This document shows, piece after piece, positions 39,410-51,000 of a DNA stretch of 64,000 bases. This stretch comes from Apteryx mantelli (taxonomy: Eukaryota > Chordata > Aves > Apterygiformes > Apterygidae). Position numbers and translations under genes: made by a program. The stretch's first letter is position 1. Each line of letters starts with the position of its first letter. The stretch covers positions 4,047,501 through 4,111,500 of the forward strand of contig NC_089981.1 of the NCBI RefSeq assembly GCF_036417845.1, read 5' to 3'. The notes under the pieces are model-generated. The model had not been told where the DNA came from. It did not search any database and saw nothing but the letters and a program-made list of their open reading frames with translations.

Positions 39410-40319
39410 AGGGGATGGAAACACACAGCCACACCAGAGAGTCGATACTTGTCAGTTCCCAGCACACTCTCCTCCCTAAGATGCAGGTGCAAATCCCAGG
39501 CTAAGAGGCTTCTGAACCTCTTGAAGCCACAGAGGGCTGCACTGATGCTCCCGTCGTCCAGGGCAAGTGCACTGCATTGGGTAGCGCTGCCCTGCCAGGG
39601 AGTGCTGGGCAAGCACCTAGGCAAGCAGCAGCCCCACTCGGAGCACTACCATTCAACACCAGTGCTAGCAGCAAGGAGAGAGAGCAGGAGGGAGGGCTTT
39701 TCAAGTGAAAGGGTAGAAGATGAGAAGGAGCAGGAGCGCCTGGGCAGCAGCCCTCTCTGAGAGGACACAGTAAATCAAATGTAAAACCAGATCAGCAAAG
39801 GCTGTGTCCCTTGAGGGATGCTCACAGTTTTGCAGCTCGGGTGGTTGTTTCCTTCGTAAGCGCTTAGCTGCCTTGGAGTTTCTCCAAAGTCTGGGGTAAA
39901 GTGTGTGTGGCGCCTTCAGCTGTTCGCTCTCGGCTCTTCCTGCTGCATCGCACAGCACTGCCCTGCACAAAGGGGAAGGGCACGAGCGCTCTCTCCTCCT
40001 GATTTTCTTGCCTGCTGTTTGCTTGATTTCTGTTTGCAGCGGGCAGAAGCAGGAAAAGAAAGACCACGCTCCCATGGCAGCTTGCTCTGCGACGGACGTC
40101 TGCCAACGGCCATCTGCCAGGGCAGCTTTTGGATCTGCGCTCAGAAGGGCAGGCTGTGACCGGCCTCTGGCAGCTCTCCGTTGGGAAGAAGGCCCATTAC
40201 CGCTGCCGATCCAGGTAAGCAAGCCTGGCAAGGGAGTTACCATTGCCCCAAGCCGATTTCTTGTGTTACAATGCCAGACGCGAGCCTTTAAAGCAGTGCA
40301 ACGAACACGCTGCTCGCAT
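39410..40319. other. Interval between MRGPR pseudogene and CpG island
   Basis: GC content rises toward the right. A candidate plus-strand exon at 40040-40214 has a good acceptor (TTTCTGTTTGCAG) and a very good donor (CAG then GTAAGC). Two frames are open across it and neither matches a family I know, so its coding status is open. Confidence 0.4.
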
Positions 40320-41060
40320 CTGTGGCGAGGGCGCTGAGCCTCGGCGGGGCGAGCGGGAGAGCGCTGGGGAAGAGCAGCGCCCTGGGCTGGAGCGCCGCGG
40401 CTGCGGGGCGCGCTAGCACAGGCTGCGGCCGGGCGAGGCGGGCCGGGGCAGCGGCGGGGTAGAGCGCGGGCGCCGGGCGGCGAGGCGTCGGGGCGCGGGG
40501 CCGCTGCGCGAAGCCGAGAGCGCGACAGGCGCGGCGGGGGCGAGGGTGCGGGGGCAGCCGGCGCCGTGGGCGCTGCAGCCCCGGGCAGGCTCGCAGCCTC
40601 GGCGGGGCTCGGGGGCGCTTCCCGCCGCGAGGGCGGCTCCCGGCGCGGAGCGCGGCTGCCGGCGGCGCTGGGGGTCGCGGCGGGTGGCGGCGGGTGGGGG
40701 CCGGACGGGCGCTGCGGGCGGGGGTGGGCGCCGGGGGAGCCGGGGGCTGGCGCGGCTCGGCTCGGCTCGGCTCGGCCGCCCGGGCGGAGAGCTGTGCCGG
40801 GAGAGCCGTGCCCGGCGGCGGAGCGGCTGCCGGGGGCGCTGGCGGGCCGAGAAGGGGGCCGGGGCCGAGGCGAGGGGCCGAGAGAGCGCGAGCGCCGCTT
40901 GCCGCCGAGCGGGTGGAGGAGAGCTGCTGGGGGGGGGCGGCGGGCAGCAGGCAGCGCTGCGGGCTGAGACGTGCCCGGCGCGGGGCGCCCCGAGCACAGC
41001 AAAGTGCCGCTGCCTGGGGAAGAGTTTTCCTCCCCGACGCTTGCTGCAGGTTTGTTTTCC
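40320..41060. promoter_or_regulatory. CpG island, probable promoter of an unidentified transcript
   Basis: About 740 bp is extremely rich in G, C and CpG, with CGGCTCGGCTCGG-type runs around 40755-40776, against an AT-rich background on both sides. Such islands usually mark promoters of broadly expressed genes. The ATAD2-like gene ends 0.4 kb to the right on the minus strand, so this is not its 5' end. The very long open frames across the island (up to 474 codons) are expected from lack of stop codons in GC-rich DNA. Direction and target gene are unknown. Confidence 0.75.
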
Positions 41061-41457
41061 TTCTCTGAGAATCCCTGGGGGCGCGAGCAGGTCCGAAGAA
41101 GAATGACCTCTGCGCTGCCTTGCAACCTTGCCTAATAGACAACGGCATAGGCAGTAGCCCAGGCGACGCCAGAAAAACCGCCTGTCACCGTTTGGGCAAA
41201 GATGGTCGAGTTTTCCGTTGCTTTCTTTTGAGAGAGGCACTGAGATTACTTGGAAGACGTCCAGATGTGTGTAGGTCAAAGGCACTGACGACCATTGGTC
41301 TCCTAAAAATGCCAGGCACGAGACTTTCAGGCAATGCACATGCGAAGGGAAGGCCGAACACATTGATCTCAACAGATCATGTATGTATACGCAGTAGGTA
41401 TGGAACACCAACAGCAACAAACAGCCAATAAGAAAGCTTAAAAGGATTTATATGAGC

Positions 41458-41463
41458 TTTATT
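41458..41463 (-). terminator. Polyadenylation signal AATAAA of the ATAD2-like gene
   Basis: On the minus strand AATAAA lies about 140 bases after the TAA at 41604. Position and spacing fit a short 3' UTR for the ATAD2-like transcript. Confidence 0.7.
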
Positions 41464-41603
41464 GGTATAGCCTCGCTATATTTGGATATATATACAAACA
41501 GATGTCTTTATATTATAACTACAGGCTCTCTTCACTGAATTGTGCACTGAGGACTAAACAGCAAATAATGAAAAAGAATGGCAGAGTAGAAGCACGTTTC
41601 CTG

Positions 41604-42052
41604 TTACTGAGCACGGGAGAAGTTTTCAATTTCTTCCTTCATTTCCTAAAAAAAGATTTAAAAAAAGATAAAAAAGGAATAATAATTGCCAACTAAACAC
41701 AGGCAAACTTGCTATAAGCTGGAATAGAAATGTAAAATCCTGTAGCTAGCTGCTTTGTATGAAACAAAAGTCTGTGTAGATGCCTTCCAGGTGGAAGTCA
41801 GCAATTCGTATGTAACACAGACTGCTAAGCAGGAAAGAGAGGAATAGTGAATAAGCAGGATATCCACTGTGCACAAGGAAGAAGTGCAGAACAGTGACAG
41901 GAAGTGCTGTGTAAGCAAAGTACCTCTATCAACTGCGTTTTGTCATCGTCTTGCCGATGGCGGTAAACACACTGGCTGAGCACCAGGTGTAGTTTTTCGA
42001 GGTGGCGGATGTTGCAGTCCTTTGTTGCGTCGCCAACGACCTTCAGCAGTTG
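41604..42052 (-). CDS. ATAD2-like: ATAD2-like exons 20-21: conserved C-terminus and stop
   Basis: Exon 20 (41924-42052, phase 0-0) encodes [20 protein letters not shown] and [20 protein letters not shown], matching the ATAD2 C-terminal helical segment (LLDKVV...SQCIYRHRKDHDKTSLI). Exon 21 (41604-41645) follows a TTTTTTTAG acceptor and encodes [13 protein letters not shown] and TAA, matching KMEQEVENFS at the ATAD2 end. Having the true C-terminal exons shows that the absence of a bromodomain is internal loss, not 3' truncation of the locus. Confidence 0.9.
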
Positions 42053-45000
42053 CTGAAGAAAAAAGGGAGACAGTACAAGTTTGCGTTAGCACGAGATCAT
42101 TTGAATAGGCTCTCGATGTGTTCAGACACAAAAGAAAATGGTCCCACACAACTCGCATCCTCCTTCCTTGTATGGCTAAATAAAAAAGGAGTGAAACGTC
42201 CAAGAACAGACTAAATATCGCAGCAGATTTCCATGGAGGAAATGAGCTGCTGTGTCCGACTTGCGAGAAAAAGCAAGGCTCCAGTTTCAGCTAGCATTGT
42301 GCTGCTCCTCAGGCTATCAATCACCTCCACGATCCTAACTGCAAGTGAACTTCTCTGAGAGCAGCAGGAACTGCCATGGCCCGTTTTGTAGTAAAGGACG
42401 GCGGCTGCCACAACAAAGGCCCTCTTGCCTTGGATGAGCTTCTGTGGCTGCAATGCAGGGCCCTGCGAAATGCATCTTTGGAAGAGAGGCCACAGAGCCT
42501 CTAGAAAGAGGGCTGCCAGCTGGCAGTGGGAGCCTCCTGAGGTGCTTCTGTCTCCCCGTTAGCTGAATGTTGCCCATGCCTGCAGCTCTGCTGGCAGAAC
42601 GGATAGCTCAAGGGTCGTCAGCAGAGCGGGAAGCAAAGGTGGATCAGTGAGCTCCAACCTACCCTGAGAGAGATGCTGGTTTCCTTCTCAGCAGGGGGTG
42701 AGCATTTCCTCCTCTTCTCTGCTAGGCTCTCTGAGGGCGATGCGTTCCTCCTTCGCTTTTGTCTGCAGGCAGCTGCACAGAGATAGGAGAAAAAGCAAGC
42801 CAAAGCATTAGCTAAGCAGTTCTGTCTGCAAAATCTAGCACCGTCGTCTTACTTGGTGCACAAGGGGAATGGTGAGAGGGACTGAAGTACCATTGTGCTG
42901 GCTCACTACATGCATGTGTTGAGGGAGAGAGGGCAGCAAGTGAAGGGGGTCCAATTGTTATTAGAATTAAAAAGCACAAGAACTAATAGACTATATCATG
43001 CATAAAAGAATGCCCTTGAAGATTTTGTGCACAGAGCAGACTGTAGACCGAAGGCATGAGCACAAAGCAGGGTCATAAGCTCAGGTGGCTTTGTCTCTCA
43101 TCACAGGAAGTAAAAGAGGTGAGAAGCAGAAAAGTCTTTGGAGACAAGCTCTCCTTCCCCTGTGTTCCAAAAGCAGAGGTTGCCTAAGCCTCACAGACAG
43201 ATGGCAATGACTTGGTGCGGGGGTGGCGGGCAGGAAGGCAAGAGGGAGAGGAAGAGAAAAAGGAAGCAAAAGCAAAGGAAAGATCCTCACTGTTTCCTAT
43301 TACCATACGAACTTGTGGAGTGTTCAGCAACTGCTCTAAACAACATGTTACATTTGAGGAGTTAGCCGTTGCGGGGCCATCGAGGCCAGTGTTTTACAGT
43401 GTGAGCCAAGCTCTGTGGCTGGGCTTTATTTCATAAGCATGTTGAGTGACTGTCCTGGGGACTGACCTCACATGCTGCACCTAATTTGGAAATGGAATGC
43501 CTTTGGCATAAAGCCACTGGCATCACCAAAAGCAGGTATGCCATGACAAGGGGGAAGATATCAATGTCATTGGCACCTTATCCAAAAAAGGAAAAAAGAA
43601 AAAAAGAAAAAAGGAAGAAAGGACTTGCCAGTAGAGAGGGGTGTACTGGACTCTGCAGGCACCGCTGGCCATGTCTCGTCCCCTTGCTCCTCGAGCTGCC
43701 TCTCCTCCTCCTCTGTGAGCAGTCGAGGCTCAGGTGGTGATGCCACAGGCAGGAGGACTTCCCGTGCCTGACAAGCTTCAGTCAACCAGAAAAGGTTAGC
43801 CAAGTGATGATACGCGGACACAAGCAGAGTAAACCTTCGTGCCAGGAAATCTATTACCAAAGCAAATGCCGAATGGCTGCTAAGCTAGAGGTAGCAACGC
43901 TGTGTTTGTAGAAGAGGCTCACCTGCTTTCTTTTGTGGTGCAGCAGGCTTAGCAGCTTGCTGGACAAGCAAGTCCTCAAAAAACTTTCTCCCTTCCTCCT
44001 CGCTAGGTGACTGGACATTGAAAACTTCTCCGTAAAGCTCAGAAAATAAAGCTCGTACCTGAGGTGGGAGGAGAAAAGACAGCGCAGCCGTAAGCCCCCC
44101 CAGAATTTGTGTTCTGCTCCACAAAGATGAATTCCTTTTCCAGTGAAGCTGAGGAATGCTTTGAATAAGGGAGAGACTAGAACAAGTTTGCTTCTTGGCC
44201 TTAAAGGCGAGATTGCAGTGGGTCGGCAGGGCAATTTAGGGCATCTTCTTTAAGGAACACCTCTAGGATTAAAGCTCTGTGAAGCGACCCGAGGTTCCAG
44301 TGCTCCAAGGGAGGACACTGAGCATCTCCTAGGTTGCCTGTTTTGGATTTACTTGCCTTGCTGCCCTTCATGTTGAAGCCTTGTGGCAACTGCAGAGGGA
44401 AGAGATGCCAGCAGGGTGCCCTAGTAATGCTGGTGTTGAATGGCTTAGGAGAGCACAGTATTTGGGTGCTTAATGGAGTGATAAATTAACATGAGACTGA
44501 AAGAAGCCGGGAAGGCAGTGAGAGAAATACCTCTGCCGGGAGATCTGCATGGCAAACATCTGATGTAGCGAGCAACAGCACTGGAGCATGTGCTGGAATG
44601 CCCTCTAGCAATGTTGTGAGCATAGCTCTCAAGGTGAGTCCAGCAGCCTCCCACCAGGCATGGATATGTGGAATAGAAAGGATGCTCGGTGCTGTCCTCT
44701 GGGCTTCTCGGATCAACTAGTCAAAAGGAAGTTTGGAGAAGACTGTTGAAGCGGGTAGCAGAGGCTGCTGCTGAACAGCAATGGATCAATCAAAATTGCC
44801 TGCAAAACGGGAGTGCACCAAGACAAAGCGTCCAAACAAGCCACCAAGAATAAGGTAACATTGCTGCTTGGAGCCAGTTCCTTCAGCCTCTCCACAGCGA
44901 GAGGCAGGCCTGAATCTCTGCCTGATTTCCAAACTGCTTAGATGTCAGGTAACTCGCCCAGAGCCTCACGCCCGGTGCGAGTGGTAGTGTGCTTGAAAAA

Positions 45001-48000
45001 ACAGGCCCAGCCCTTCAGCAGGGTCCACATCAGCGTGGGGCCACTGCTACACCGCTCGAATCCAGCAAGTGTGTTCTTGCCTCTTCCCTGCGGTGTGATG
45101 AGAGAAGAGAAACCCTTTTCTTCCCCCCTCCGCCAAGTGGGAACTTTGCCCGTACCTGGGCTCTCCAGCGATTAAGAACCTGGGCCTGTGACATGCTGGC
45201 TGGCAACAAGCATTGCTAGGAGCGTAACTGCAAAACAAGAAGTTTGCAAAGGAAGTGATCAGTCAAGACACAGATGTTCAAGGTGTCGTTCTTTGTCCAG
45301 CACACACTGGTCTGGATCTCTTCCCCCCGGCCGTGAGGCTCTTATGTTCAGGATGTCTTGACTGAGCAGCTTTGAGGCCTCTGCCTTGGTCAAATTTAGG
45401 TGCAAGGGATCCACTGGAAATGGAGAAGGTGGTCGGGAAGGAGCAGAAGAACCTTGTGGGAAAAGAAATGCCGTGGGCTCTGAAAGGCCTTAGCTGTATC
45501 TAACAAAGTGCAAAACATTCCTGTGAGTCCATAGAACTGGAGGATATTTATTAGCTTCCTTCATTCAGATGGTTTCATCTTCCCTTGTGTGCTCTCTCCT
45601 AGACTACAGATACAACTTTCTCGTGGTTTTTGCTCTGTTATCATGGAATACATCTGTGAATAGCACCTTTTTTTAAATCTTTTTTTGCCCTCCCAGTACT
45701 GCAGGACCTTTTCTGGCTCAGGCCAAGGAGCCTAGAGACTGGACCAAGTTCTGTGGGTCAGAAGCCTTCCTGAGCAGCACAGTAAGAGAGAGTGAGAAAA
45801 ATTACTGATGCAGCTGGGACCCCATAAGCTAACTTCTCCACTGTGGGATTGAATTACTTTCACATTGCACTATCAAAATATGAATGTAAGCATAGTGGCT
45901 TAAAGATCGCAAATGAAGCCTTTTTTGCAGGGTTTTTATTATGCTCTTTTAGCCGGCCATTCCTCAGTTTTCTTGAGTCACTCCTGCATTCCCAATCTGG
46001 GAAGCTAGGTGACTCCACAAACCCACATTGCATTTCTTTAGCTAAGAGGAGAGACAACACATTTCTTTGGCCTTGAATCCTTGAAGAACAGCATGCATGA
46101 AATCAGCATGCCCTAACTGTCTGTGGATGTCTTTGGTGGAGGAAAAGGAGGCTGTCTCCTTCTTGATGATCGGCTGGAGCTACTTGCTTTCCTACAACTC
46201 TAGCACCTAGTTATATCTCCGTGCTTCCTGCTTGCAGTTTTTGATACCAAAGCACCCTGGACTAACTCTTCTGTCCTCCCTCATCTAATGCCCCTCCCAC
46301 TTGCAACGGCCACGACAGCTTGGAAAGCCCCAGCAATCGGAAGAATTTCAATGAAAGGACACGGGCAGTTACCTGTTACAGTTAAGGAAGGTTTGCTTTT
46401 GCTGGCCAGGCCTTGGAGGAAACGGCTCATCTTCAGGACCAGAAGGTGACTCCTCATCACTGTCCATGCAGTCATTTTCTAAGAAATGAGTGGTACCATG
46501 AGAAGGCAAAAGACGCTTGTTAACTTTCCCGAAGAGTCTGCAACCTTCTCCTGTGCTAAGACAGCTTCTAAATGTGAGCTGAAACCCGGGGCCTTGTATT
46601 TCTTCGTCTGAGGGGCATACGCTGAATGCCATTTTCCAAAGCCTTCAGTCTCTACAGAGCTCTCCTAAGTGTCTCGATTTGCGCAAGCTATGTTTTGCTA
46701 GCGGTGAAAGCTCCTTTTCTCCTTACAAACGAGACAGATGATGCTGACAGCCTTCGGAAACTGGATGCTTGAGTGGAGAACATAGAGTTCTGTACTGTGA
46801 AGTGGGAGGAGTTCCCGGCTCTGCCCTCTCTACCATTCAGTTTCACCTCATCCTGACTGAAAGGTTTGTTTCTGTTGCTTGCACAAACTAGCAGTGTTTG
46901 CTTTGGGAGAGTTTTACGGCGGTGAAGGCAGTGAAGCCCTACCTGGCTGTTGGTCCTGCTGGAGTGCAAGTGCTGCGTGGGGAAATACCCTCTGGAGGCC
47001 TTTTAGGAGTCTCTGTAGCGTGTTCTGAAGCAGTGGCTTGGAAAGGGGTGGCAGTGGTTGTCCAGGGGAAGCCACAGCCCTCTGTGAAGCTGGTGCAGTC
47101 TTCTGCATAGCCACAAGAAAATCTGTTGCTGTGATTTCAATGGCAGCAACATCGATGTGCAGCTTGTGACTGCTTGTGTAGATCTGCGGATAGTGTCGAT
47201 GCAAAGCACAGAGGGCAGCTTCAGCGCAGGGGGCTTGAATATCGGCCCTGCAGTATCCTGAGCAACAAGAGCAGAATCCAAAGGGATGTCAGTCTCAGGC
47301 AGCAGAAAGCAGTCAAGGACAGGCTTTGCAAAGGGACACTCGCAAAGTCTTTGCATGTGGCCCAAAGGGGAAGAGTTTCATGGGCAATGGCAAAAGAGTT
47401 CCTGCACTGCAGAGCAGTGCCCTGATGGGGAGCTTGCAATACGGGAGGCCCAGCGCCCTACAGCCTGTGCTTCGGAAGTAGGCCTCTGAGCCAACCTTAG
47501 CTCCTGAGGAAGATGCCCCCCAGAGCCTTCCATGTTCTCAGAGGCAAGGGAAGGCAAGGAGACAGAAGCAGCTTGGGTACTGCCTGGCACAAGCTCAGAC
47601 GCTGTCAGGAGCCAGGCACAGGCAGGAACTCGGTGTGTTTTTTCATCTTACCGACCCATTTTTCAGCAAGCTCCTCAAGCAGTGCGTCCAGGGGCTTAGG
47701 GCTCCAGTCTCTGGTGTGGATCTTGAAAATCTCTTTTCGAGCCTACAAACCAGGTGGTCACACTGTGGTTTGTCTTAAGCCTCTTTCTCAAAAAGAAAAT
47801 AAGCAATGCACAGTCCCCCTCCCCCCGTCACATTCCCGTAATTGCTTGTCTTCCTCTGCTAAAATTAAGAAATGTTTACATTCTAGTAACACACTGCCTG
47901 CTTTTCAAAGCTCAGTACTTTTCAAGTAGATAGGAAGAGTAAGTAGAGTAGTAGGAGCAAGAATTCTGACTCCAGCTGCTGTCCTTGAACGAGCAAATGT

Positions 48001-51000
48001 CAAGCTGTGCCTATGTTCATCGCTGCTCTTTGCCAGAGCTTCAGTGAAGTGTTTCCTGTTTCTGTCCAGTATAGTGTGTTGCGCATTTTTCCTAGCCTTC
48101 AATCCAATAACCTTTTTCTCCTTTTCCCCACAAAATGCGAACTAAAGACAAAGGAATCTGGGGTAGCCAGAAAAAAAAAAAAAAGAAAGAAAAAGAGCCT
48201 GAGCTCCCTGCTAATACCAGTAACAATGTCAGCTCCCTAAATGCTTTTGGGCGGCTCTGAGGATTCCCAGCCCGGCCACACTCAAGCCCAAGTTTTCCCC
48301 CGAGGCTTTCCCAACTGGAGAACTGAAAACAAGGCGGCAACCTCAGAAGGCAAGAGCCTAGGTGGACTCACTAACTAAGCAAAGAGCAAGCCCTTGGGCA
48401 AGGAAGAATGTCCGTGTGCTCCAGGCGGAGTGAAACTCCTGTTTGCAGCCTTCCTGCCAGTTGTGTGTGGGGAACCGGGAGGTGTGGAGCACGTATGCCA
48501 CTTGTTTCCTTGCTCACTCTCGGAGATGCTGTGGGGTGAGCCGGTTTTCTTGTCAAGCAAGGCTCTGTGCCAGTAGCAGGAAGGTTGACGAAACAGCCTT
48601 ACCTCTTTGTTTGGCAAGGTGAAAAGGAACTCCCTGTCAAAGCGTCCAGGCCTTCGTAAAGCAGGATCCAGGGAGTCTGGCCTGTTGGTGGCTCCAATGA
48701 CCACGATCTCTCCTCTGCTGTCTAAGCCATCCATAAGCGCCAGGAGCGTTGTGACAATAGAACTACCAAAAAAATGTTGTTTGGATTCCCTGGGTTAGTA
48801 GCTGTTGTTACCTTTGGCACGACTTTCTCCAAAGTCACGTCGCTCAGAAAGGAGAAGCTTTTCTGGATGAGCTGTTGTTAGCGAAAGGACTCATGGTAAG
48901 ACAGAAAAAGCGAGGCAAGGTCTCGAGAGAGACCTTGTCCGGACACCAAGCTTAGTGACCTGATTTCAACTCCTGCCTTTAAACTGCTATGAAGCTCTGT
49001 GTCATTGTACTCAAGGAGTTCAGAGTGTGAGTGTGTGTCCTATAAAGGGAAGCAGGTGGGTCTTCTTTTCCTAGAGATGAAGCAGATGACATGGAGATGG
49101 AAGCGAAAGGAAGTACCTGTGAATCTGGTCTTGGCGACTGGAGTGCACAGGAGCGAGACTGTCGATCTCATCAAAGAAAATAATCGAAGGCCGCATCTCA
49201 TAGGCCTGGAAGGGAAGTACAGATGCAGGCATACTGACGTATGTGAAACAGAGCACCACGCAGCGAGCACATGCAGGATAAACATTATGGCTGCAAAGGC
49301 ACTGGCACTGTGCTGGACCCAACATCTGCAAGATTTCCAGCCCCTCAGGCAAAGCAGCACAGCACGGGAAAAGGAAACACTGATGTTCCCTTTTCAACAG
49401 GAGACACTGCCAAACTGCCCAAGAGGCCAAGTCCTCCTGGAAGACGTCCACCCCGGAAAAGTAGAGGTCCAACTCTGACCCAACCTGCTGCGCATTTCCT
49501 CCTTACCTGCCGAAATAATGAGCACAGCTGTCGCTCGGATTCTCCCACCCATTGGCTGAGGCAGTCGGCACCTTTTCTCATGAAGAACGCTATTCTCTTG
49601 TCTCCTTGCCTACATTCATTTGCGAGCGCTTGAGCCACCAGTGTCTTTCCAGTGCCTGGTGGGCCATAGAACAGACAGCCTCTGCAACATGAAAAAAAGA
49701 GATGTACGTAGCTACAACAAAAACATGGAAAAGTGCCCATGACAGCCCCCGTTGTGAAAGCAAAGCGGCCTTCCCTCCTAACCAGAACACTTCCCGTCTT
49801 AGACAGATTTGCGAGCAAAGCCTGTCTTTCTCCCTGCCACAGTTGGAGTCTCTTGGACTGTGCCTCCCAGAATTTGTTGGAAGCACTGGGGAGGAAGCCT
49901 TCAGCTGGGAGGCCAAAAAAGGTCTTCTGTGTTTCCACACCCTACTTAAAACATCAGCCAGAAAAGGGAATTCCTGTGACCAAAGCAGCAAAGCATCTGA
50001 AGATTTGCACACTTTTAAAGGTATGGAAAGGGAAGGATTTCAAGTCATATTTCAACATCCAGTGAGTCAAGCTTTGTTGGCCAAGAATATATAAAGCTAA
50101 CCACTACGTCTTGAGATATTGCCCCTCCAAAAAAAAAAGAAAAAAAAAAGAATACTTTTCATGTTGAAAAGCATATTGCAGCAGTTAGCTCTGTAGTTCG
50201 AATGCACTGCCCGTTACCTGGGGGGTCGGATTTGGAATCTCTGAAAGAATTCTGGGTAAAGCAGTGGGAACAGCACCATCTCCTTTAAGGCTGAAATGTG
50301 GTGAGAGAGACCACCCACACCATCAAAGCATACCTAAAGAGACATGCAACAGAAGACATGTCAGAGGTCAGAGAAAGCTGCCACCTGGAAAAAAAAGGCT
50401 TCCTCCAAATTTTTCCTATGCCAGCACAAAGGAAAGGCTCAGGATGATCTTGAAGTTCCCTGAGAGGAAAGTGTAAAGCCCGGGAGCTGTCGGCAGCACA
50501 GTAGGGAAGGTTTTCATGACCCCTGGAAAAGTCCCCACTGACACAATGAGTTACCACTGCTTACCGAACTCTGGATTTGCACTGGATCAGCTTCCGGCAG
50601 GGTGGTTCCGCTTTTCCTTCCATCCACATGCTTTGCCTTGAATTCGTCTTTCCCAGAGCTTTGGGGAAGACACCTGATGTGAATGGAGGAGAAAGGGAAA
50701 GGGGCTTTCTAACTGAACATGCAGTTAGCGGGATTGCGGTGGTTTTCATGTTGGCAAGTGAGTGCAGAAGCGCTTATACACTGCCATAAACTTCCCAAAC
50801 CATGAAATATTCCCTAGATGTGATTGGCATTCACTATGCAAGTGTGAAGAAAGGCAGGTGGACATTTTTATACTGCACGATGAAATCGTCTAATGACAAT
50901 TTGTGGAAGGGGATTCTGGCTTCAAGTGCAGAACAGAAGAATTGCAGATCCCCAATCTCAGCCAGGACAATCCACAATCATCTCATCGCTGACCCCCAAA

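Noticed and set aside
39701..41125. Very long minus-strand open frame (474 codons) and overlapping long frames across the CpG island
   Set aside because: Pro/Ala/Arg-rich composition in all frames of GC-rich DNA, no domain, and several frames open at once on both strands. This is expected where stop codons are rare.
43510..43590. Minus-strand [11 protein letters not shown], considered as a bromodomain remnant (family DIDLICSNALEY)
   Set aside because: Only four or five matching residues, no flanking bromodomain sequence, and a hydrophobic run follows. Not enough to call.
45300..45450. Minus-strand open stretch [18 protein letters not shown] as an extra ATAD2-like exon
   Set aside because: No suitable donor in a phase that fits exons 14 and 15, and no resemblance to ATAD2.
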